Origin: SAR202 cluster bacterium
GTDB lineage: Bacteria; Chloroflexota; Dehalococcoidia; Lucifugimonadales; JASMAO01
DNA: 11,712 bases
Assembly (NCBI GenBank): GCA_030754315.1
Contig: JASMAO010000186.1
Span: 1-11,712 of the forward strand
Direction: 5' to 3'
Shown: piece after piece, positions 6,963 through 11,712 of the stretch
Layout of the letters: every line of letters starts with the position of its first letter
Position numbering within the stretch: position 1 is the stretch's first letter
Translations under genes and position numbers: made by a program
Notes under the pieces: generated by a model
What the model was told of the DNA's origin: nothing
The model's input: only the letters and a program-made list of their open reading frames with translations
Databases searched by the model: none

Positions 6963-9900
6963 GTGTTCATTATTAATCTGGCATTCAAAAATGAGGAGGC
7001 AGGCGGAAGCAATTGGGAATACGCAGTCTACTACCCGTCCGGGAGGCTGATGAGGGCTGACCTAGGTCATGGAAATGATTCGAAGAGCTATTTTTATCCG
7101 GACGAAGGACCTATATATGACATGGCCCGTTCGGTGGACCATGTTCCTGGGGAATCAATATCCCGGTATGAGGGTTTGGATCCCGACAGGCCCGAGCTAC
7201 CGCTCTGGATAACCGATCCCGACTCATTGACCTGGGAAAGAGTAGATTATTCTCAAGGGGACCCTGACGTACCATGGAAACTGTTATCAAACGATGCGGC
7301 TGTTGTATACACTGTTGGCGCCGCCGGTGAACTCGCATTCAATGATATTGAGATGGATGGTGAGGATGAAGTGGAAGGGCTTCGCAATGCCGTATCGGTA
7401 GTTGTAAGCCCTGACGGCAAACATGTGTACACTGCCGGATATGATGACGAAGCCATCGTGGTATTCTCAAGATCCAATGCCACAGGCGCTCTTTCTATCC
7501 GGAAGGTGCATTCGAATGGCGAGAAAGGCATCGGTGGTATTAGGGGTGTGAGGTCCGTTGCGGTAAGCCCTGACGGCAAACATGTCTACGCTGCAGGTGA
7601 AAAGGACAACGCACTTGCGGTGTTCTCAAGAGATTCTTCCACCGGCGATCTAACCTTTGTTGAGAAGGTCAAGGATGGAGTGAACGGGGTTGACGGCCTT
7701 CACAGTGTCAGGTCCGCAGTTGTAAGCCCTGACGGTAAAAATGTATATGCTGCGGGATATTGGGACGACTCAGTCGCTGTATTTTCAAGGGACGCGTCCA
7801 CCGGTGCTCTCACTTTTTTTGAAGTGCATGAGGGAGGGTACGATAAGAGTGGAGTTGATGGTCTTTACCATGCCGTATCAGTAGTTGTAAGCCCTGATGG
7901 TGAACATGTATATGCTGCGGGATATGGCGAGAACGCGGTCGTGGTATTCGAAAGGGACACCTCCACCGGTGCTCTCACATTCCGAGAAGCCCATAAGGAT
8001 GACGAGAACGGTGTTGACGGCCTTCAGAGTATGGGATCCGGGTCCGTAGCGGTAAGCCCCGACAGCAAGCATGTGTACGCTGTGGGATATGGCGACGACG
8101 CGGTTGCGGTGTTTTCAAAAGACATATCCAGCGGTGGCCTAACTTTTGTTGAAGTGCACAGAGACGGTGAGAACGGTGCCGACGGTCTGGACGCTGTAAG
8201 GTCAGTAACCGTAAGCCCTGACGGAAACTATGTATATGTGGCCGGAACAGGCGGGGACGCGATCGCGGTATTTGAAAGGGACTCTTCTACAGGTGCTCTC
8301 ACATTCCTTCAAGCCCGTAGGGACGGTGGCGTCAAGTATGACTCCAAAGGTACCCCGTTCGTTGAAGGAATTAATGGTGCTAAGTCCGTTGCGGTAAGCC
8401 CGGATAGCAACTATGTGTATGCTGTGGGGTATACCGAATATTTTGAAAAAGCGTGGGACGGAGTAAGAACCTGGGAAGACGAGGCTCCGGTTTACGCCTC
8501 GGAAATCGCGGTTGAACCGTCATATCACGTCACAGATGATAACCCGGAGCAATCCGTTCGGTACGTGAGGACTTATAGACAAGAATTGCCCGTACACAAT
8601 CCTGTAACAGGGACTAACGAGGCAAAGAATACAACTGATGTTGGTTTCTGGGATTTCATACGCACCAAGCGAAACTCTGTGTCAGATGGGAGGCCCTGGG
8701 GCATATATGGAAACGTCGGATACGGAGAATCCGTTCTTACGCTAAAACCGCCTGTGGACCGACACGGCGATGACATCGGGTATGGAGCTATAGCGAGTGT
8801 CTGGGTGGGTGATCAGAAGAATCAGTCCGACGTCAATCAGGCCACAGGGGGGATAGGCAACGGACAGCCGCTGCATCGCAATTCCTTCACTATTGCAGCT
8901 CGTGTAAAACCGGACAGTTTCACCTCTAGACCTCCAGCCAATGGAGACGTTTTTTCGAAAGACTTTTGGGGTGGTCCCGAATGGGAAGCCCTGGGGCCGT
9001 CGAGAACATTATTTTCCGGTGGTAACTATATGAGTGTCTTCGTGAACGAACAGTGTAACGTAGAGGTTGCGTTGAACAGCTCTGAACGCTTTTTCGTTTC
9101 GGACAAAGCCATAGCCATGGATGATTGGCACGATGTTATCGTGAGCGTGAGTGTCCCCGAAAAACAGCTTTCCCTGACGGTTGACGGGACGACAGAATTA
9201 TTTAACCTACCCGACGATTTTGAATGGAACTTTATTAAAAACAAACCCGAACTGGTGACTCGAGGTTCACAATGGGTTATAGATACTGTTCAGGGTGCCC
9301 AGGATGTTGGGATGCATACCGGGATGGACCACCATGTCCATGATGACGGTCAGAGTCTGATGCACATAGTCTACTCCAATGACAGCACCGACGACCTGAA
9401 CTACATTAAATTTAACACCGCAACAGGTACCAGTACGTCTCCCGAGACGCCGGCGAACTGGACCAATTTTGGTCGATACGCCGATATAGACGTGACTCAG
9501 GATGGAGGAAAGAATATTTCATACCTGATCAAACCTCAAAATTCTGATGAAGAACTTGGATATTCGATGAGTGCAGTACTGTCGGAAGGATGGACTTGGT
9601 GGGTTCCTGACCAGATAACAGGGCCGGGTGCATACGAGACGGATGTGGGTCAGAACACCAGTATAGTGACCGATTCCAATGGTGCTCCACATATCGTCTA
9701 TTACGATCCCTCGCTTGGCCTCAGGCATAAATGGGGGGCAGAATGGAACGCAACCACCAGCCAGTGGTCATGGGATAGTGAGACTGTGGATGATGGATCT
9801 TCACAATGGGATGTTGGCAGGTATGCCAGCCTGGGAATTGATAGTGACGACAATCTACACATCGTCTACCACAGCTCCGAAGGGGTGTTCAAACACGCAT

Positions 9901-11693
9901 ACGGGTTACAGACTGCAGTTAACACGTGGGATTGGACCTTCGTGAATTTGAGCAGTGAGGGTACGGTCGAGGCTAATAGAGTTTCAACAAGTACAGTGCC
10001 TTACTATGGTGCTCATACATCGATCGGCATAGATTCTGAAGGAAGACCCTATACTGCTTACTCGGAGGGAGTATCCGACAACCTGAGGTTTGCTTTGGGG
10101 TACTGGGATACAGATCTGAATTCAGGTTCAGGTGGGTGGTCCTGGCATGATCATCCTGTAGACGATTTCAGTGCCTACTCCCACGTCAGCTTGGTAGTCG
10201 AGAGCGAAAAAAAGGTTCACATCTCTTACTATGATAAGACCAAGAAGGCATTGAAATATGCTATGGGCTCACGTCCCGATAAAATGAGCCTTTTCAACTG
10301 GAGAAGAGAAACTGTTGATGACCCGGCTGATGGAAGTGACGTCGGGAAATACACCTCTATTGCCGTGGATGAAACAGGAAATGTTCACATAGCTTACTAC
10401 GATGAAACCAACAAAGATCTCAAGCTTGCGCGACAGGACGGTTTTTCTGGCTGGATAAGCCCGACGGAAGATAATTCGCTTGGCCTGTTCGGCCGGGGCT
10501 ATTTTCAAGGAGATATTGACTGGATGTACGCAGCAAACGGGATATTGGACCCGGATGCGCTGGATACTAAAGTAGCGGAATTGCGCACCGCCCCGCCACC
10601 CAGGGACTGGATCGTAAGAGATATTACCCTGAATGCCAGCAGCAACGTTGCGCAAATGATTGTCGATGATCTTACGTATGAAATATTAAACTCAAGCGGC
10701 CTGTCCGATCCGGGTGAATTTCAGACGCTGCTTGAAGGTGTATACGATGAGTTTGAGGATGACTTTGACTGGATTTTCGTTGCCAATAACAACGCCAGTT
10801 CTAAGGATTTCATTCCCGACTATGTGGGAGTCTACCAGGGAGTAAGAAACAAGATATCCGGAATCGGTGGTGATTACGACCTGCTTGTTCGTAAAGAGGG
10901 AATCGGTTCTGAAGAAAGACTTAACGGGATAATACATTTCGGATGGAGGTCCGCTTTCAGCGGTCCAACTCTTCACGAGTTGATGCATACATGGGGCAAT
11001 CGCTCCCTGGGGAGTGAAACTTTTAAATTTGCCTCGTCCTTCACTAGAGTTGAATCGAAGTCAGCCGCCAGTCACTGGGGTATATCAAATGTTGGAGGAC
11101 AGCTCGGAGGATTTGCCAGTGCCAGCTTGAAGGAACTGCCAATGGCAACTACCAGTACGGATTTCGGATTGGGGTACCAGCACTACCAGGCAAGCCATCC
11201 CGATCCGATGAGGTCCAACGATGCCTTTGGGCTGTATGCTCAAGGAGGTAACGCTGTTCCGTACAGCAACCTTGAGCTTTATTTGATGGGATTGATAGGT
11301 CCAGATGATCTTGAAGATATCGTCTATTTCGAGAACATTGCATCCTCCACTCCGAAGGAATTTCATGAATGTGAAGGATTTGACACCACTGGCGGAGGGT
11401 GTTTCAGAGCAAAAGACAAGATAACCGTCACCGCTGAGGAATTTATAGAAAAACACGGGCAGCGTTATCCTGACTACCTGAATTCACAGAAGGAATTCAA
11501 GGCGATGATGCTGGTCGTTACAGCTGAACCGTTGACCAAACTTGAGCTGGATGAAATGGAAGAACAGGCGGCCTGGTTCTCAAACCCGGCTAACGATAAC
11601 TCTCATGCATATAACTTCTATGAGGGTACGGGCGGTAGAGCGAAGATAGAAATGGGTCAGCTGGACAAAAGTCTTAAAACCGCTCCCGATTAG
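6963..11693 (+). CDS. Giant multidomain protein: propeller, LamG-like, propeller, HExxH metallopeptidase-like, 1576 aa
   Basis: The order of parts is as follows. Residues 1-111 are unassigned. Residues 112-490 form a lactonase/YVTN-type propeller with seven S-P-D-(G/S) blade motifs. Residues 491-640 are a linker of unknown fold. Residues 640-750 are LamG-like (SFTIAARVKPD, LFSGG, W-H-D-V-I-V-S-V-S, L-S-L-T-V-D-G). Residues 782-1157 hold seven repeats of 'VGxYxSIxxDxxGxxHIxYYD'. Residues 1160-1576 are a peptidase-like domain with H1338-E1339-L-M-H1342 and then W1344-G-N, a later HWG (H1371), GGQLGG, and LELYLMGL at 1437-1444. HExxH supplies two zinc ligands and the general base; the third ligand is unproven, with H1371 a candidate. 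C1470 and C1480 are spaced for a disulfide. The gene lies 121 bases after the lipoprotein. The start is uncertain: the first codon is GTG, an in-frame stop lies at 6933-6935, no ribosome binding site is close, and no signal peptide is seen. ATG at 7050 is an alternative, with GGGAGG 3 bases away. Confidence 0.85.
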   Translation: MFIINLAFKNEEAGGSNWEYAVYYPSGRLMRADLGHGNDSKSYFYPDEGPIYDMARSVDHVPGESISRYEGLDPDRPELPLWITDPDSLTWERVDYSQGDPDVPWKLLSNDAAVVYTVGAAGELAFNDIEMDGEDEVEGLRNAVSVVVSPDGKHVYTAGYDDEAIVVFSRSNATGALSIRKVHSNGEKGIGGIRGVRSVAVSPDGKHVYAAGEKDNALAVFSRDSSTGDLTFVEKVKDGVNGVDGLHSVRSAVVSPDGKNVYAAGYWDDSVAVFSRDASTGALTFFEVHEGGYDKSGVDGLYHAVSVVVSPDGEHVYAAGYGENAVVVFERDTSTGALTFREAHKDDENGVDGLQSMGSGSVAVSPDSKHVYAVGYGDDAVAVFSKDISSGGLTFVEVHRDGENGADGLDAVRSVTVSPDGNYVYVAGTGGDAIAVFERDSSTGALTFLQARRDGGVKYDSKGTPFVEGINGAKSVAVSPDSNYVYAVGYTEYFEKAWDGVRTWEDEAPVYASEIAVEPSYHVTDDNPEQSVRYVRTYRQELPVHNPVTGTNEAKNTTDVGFWDFIRTKRNSVSDGRPWGIYGNVGYGESVLTLKPPVDRHGDDIGYGAIASVWVGDQKNQSDVNQATGGIGNGQPLHRNSFTIAARVKPDSFTSRPPANGDVFSKDFWGGPEWEALGPSRTLFSGGNYMSVFVNEQCNVEVALNSSERFFVSDKAIAMDDWHDVIVSVSVPEKQLSLTVDGTTELFNLPDDFEWNFIKNKPELVTRGSQWVIDTVQGAQDVGMHTGMDHHVHDDGQSLMHIVYSNDSTDDLNYIKFNTATGTSTSPETPANWTNFGRYADIDVTQDGGKNISYLIKPQNSDEELGYSMSAVLSEGWTWWVPDQITGPGAYETDVGQNTSIVTDSNGAPHIVYYDPSLGLRHKWGAEWNATTSQWSWDSETVDDGSSQWDVGRYASLGIDSDDNLHIVYHSSEGVFKHAYGLQTAVNTWDWTFVNLSSEGTVEANRVSTSTVPYYGAHTSIGIDSEGRPYTAYSEGVSDNLRFALGYWDTDLNSGSGGWSWHDHPVDDFSAYSHVSLVVESEKKVHISYYDKTKKALKYAMGSRPDKMSLFNWRRETVDDPADGSDVGKYTSIAVDETGNVHIAYYDETNKDLKLARQDGFSGWISPTEDNSLGLFGRGYFQGDIDWMYAANGILDPDALDTKVAELRTAPPPRDWIVRDITLNASSNVAQMIVDDLTYEILNSSGLSDPGEFQTLLEGVYDEFEDDFDWIFVANNNASSKDFIPDYVGVYQGVRNKISGIGGDYDLLVRKEGIGSEERLNGIIHFGWRSAFSGPTLHELMHTWGNRSLGSETFKFASSFTRVESKSAASHWGISNVGGQLGGFASASLKELPMATTSTDFGLGYQHYQASHPDPMRSNDAFGLYAQGGNAVPYSNLELYLMGLIGPDDLEDIVYFENIASSTPKEFHECEGFDTTGGGCFRAKDKITVTAEEFIEKHGQRYPDYLNSQKEFKAMMLVVTAEPLTKLELDEMEEQAAWFSNPANDNSHAYNFYEGTGGRAKIEMGQLDKSLKTAPD
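7296..8432 (+). repeat. Seven-blade propeller repeat (domain 1 of the giant protein)
   Basis: The blade motif S-P-D-(G/S)-x-x-V-Y-x-(A/V)-G begins at 7407, 7566, 7725, 7890, 8055, 8214 and 8397, giving a unit of 53-61 codons. A typical unit continues with A-V-x-V-F-(S/E)-R-D-x-S-T-G-x-L-T-F. The last copy stops after the first strands. The missing outer strands appear at the start of the domain (AVVYTVGAAGELAF, residues 113-126), so N- and C-terminal parts should complete one blade. DNA similarity between units is still high, for example shared GTAAGCCCTGA. Confidence 0.85.
8880..9212 (+). other. LamG/concanavalin-like sandwich domain (domain 2 of the giant protein)
   Basis: Residues 640-750 show the pattern of a LamG-type jelly roll: an opening strand F-T-I-A-A-R-V-K-P-D, a middle strand after LFSGG, D-D-W-H-D-V-I-V-S-V, then L-S-L-T-V-D-G for the strand and turn that carry the label-like 'x-V-D-G'. 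Such domains typically bind glycans or protein ligands. The call rests on pattern alone. Confidence 0.65.
9306..10433 (+). repeat. Second seven-repeat propeller (domain 3 of the giant protein)
   Basis: Seven copies of a unit with the consensus V-G-x-Y-x-S-I-x-x-D-x-x-G-x-x-H-I-x-Y-Y-D followed by L-x-(Y/H)-A start near residues 782, 836, 895, 951, 1015, 1071 and 1127. The first two are most diverged and the last is closest to the consensus. Spacing is 50-64 residues. The unit differs from that of the first propeller, so the two arose separately rather than by domain duplication. Confidence 0.8.
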
Positions 11694-11712
11694 GGGACGT
11701 TTGCTGTGGTAT

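Noticed and set aside
7296..8432. CRISPR-like regular repeat spacing
   Set aside because: The repeats are in frame, about 160-180 bases apart and encode propeller blades; the intervening sequence is conserved coding sequence, not unique spacers.

Overview
The window holds two divergent gene blocks separated by a 539-base intergenic region. Base composition is balanced, a little under half G+C by eye. No tRNA, rRNA, insertion sequence, CRISPR array or phage gene is visible. A fused tandem type III CoA-transferase, a DUF1800/DUF1501 pair and multidomain propeller/LamG/metallopeptidase proteins together resemble what I know of marine Chloroflexota of the SAR202 type. That assignment is an inference from gene content; no phylogenetic marker is present.

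Minus-strand block (positions 1-4410). In transcription order this block encodes: (i) an 814-residue protein made of two CaiB/BaiF CoA-transferase modules, of which only the second keeps the catalytic aspartate; (ii) a DUF1800 protein, probably starting at an internal ATG with a strong ribosome binding site; (iii) the N-terminal 76 codons of a DUF1501 protein that runs off the left edge. DUF1800 and DUF1501 genes commonly travel as a pair. Neither protein here shows an export signal. A 279-base gap with two plausible sigma70-type promoters lies between the CoA-transferase gene and the pair, so the pair may be transcribed independently.

Intergenic region (4411-4949). It contains no convincing gene. 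It has a weak promoter candidate for the CoA-transferase and a few small inverted repeats.

Plus-strand block (4950-11693). First comes an alpha/beta hydrolase with a GCSMG nucleophile elbow. Then, 53 bases on, comes a lipoprotein whose mature part is three diverged copies of a W/C-patterned module of about 75-85 residues. Finally, 121 bases further, a 1576-residue protein is encoded with the architecture seven-bladed propeller, LamG-like sandwich, second seven-repeat propeller, HExxH metallopeptidase-like domain. Its domain types and sparse paired cysteines suggest an extracellular protein, but its open frame begins at a GTG with no ribosome binding site and no signal peptide.

The items most worth a second look are the large propeller/peptidase protein and its missing export signal, the triple-repeat lipoprotein next to it, and the half-dead double CoA-transferase.
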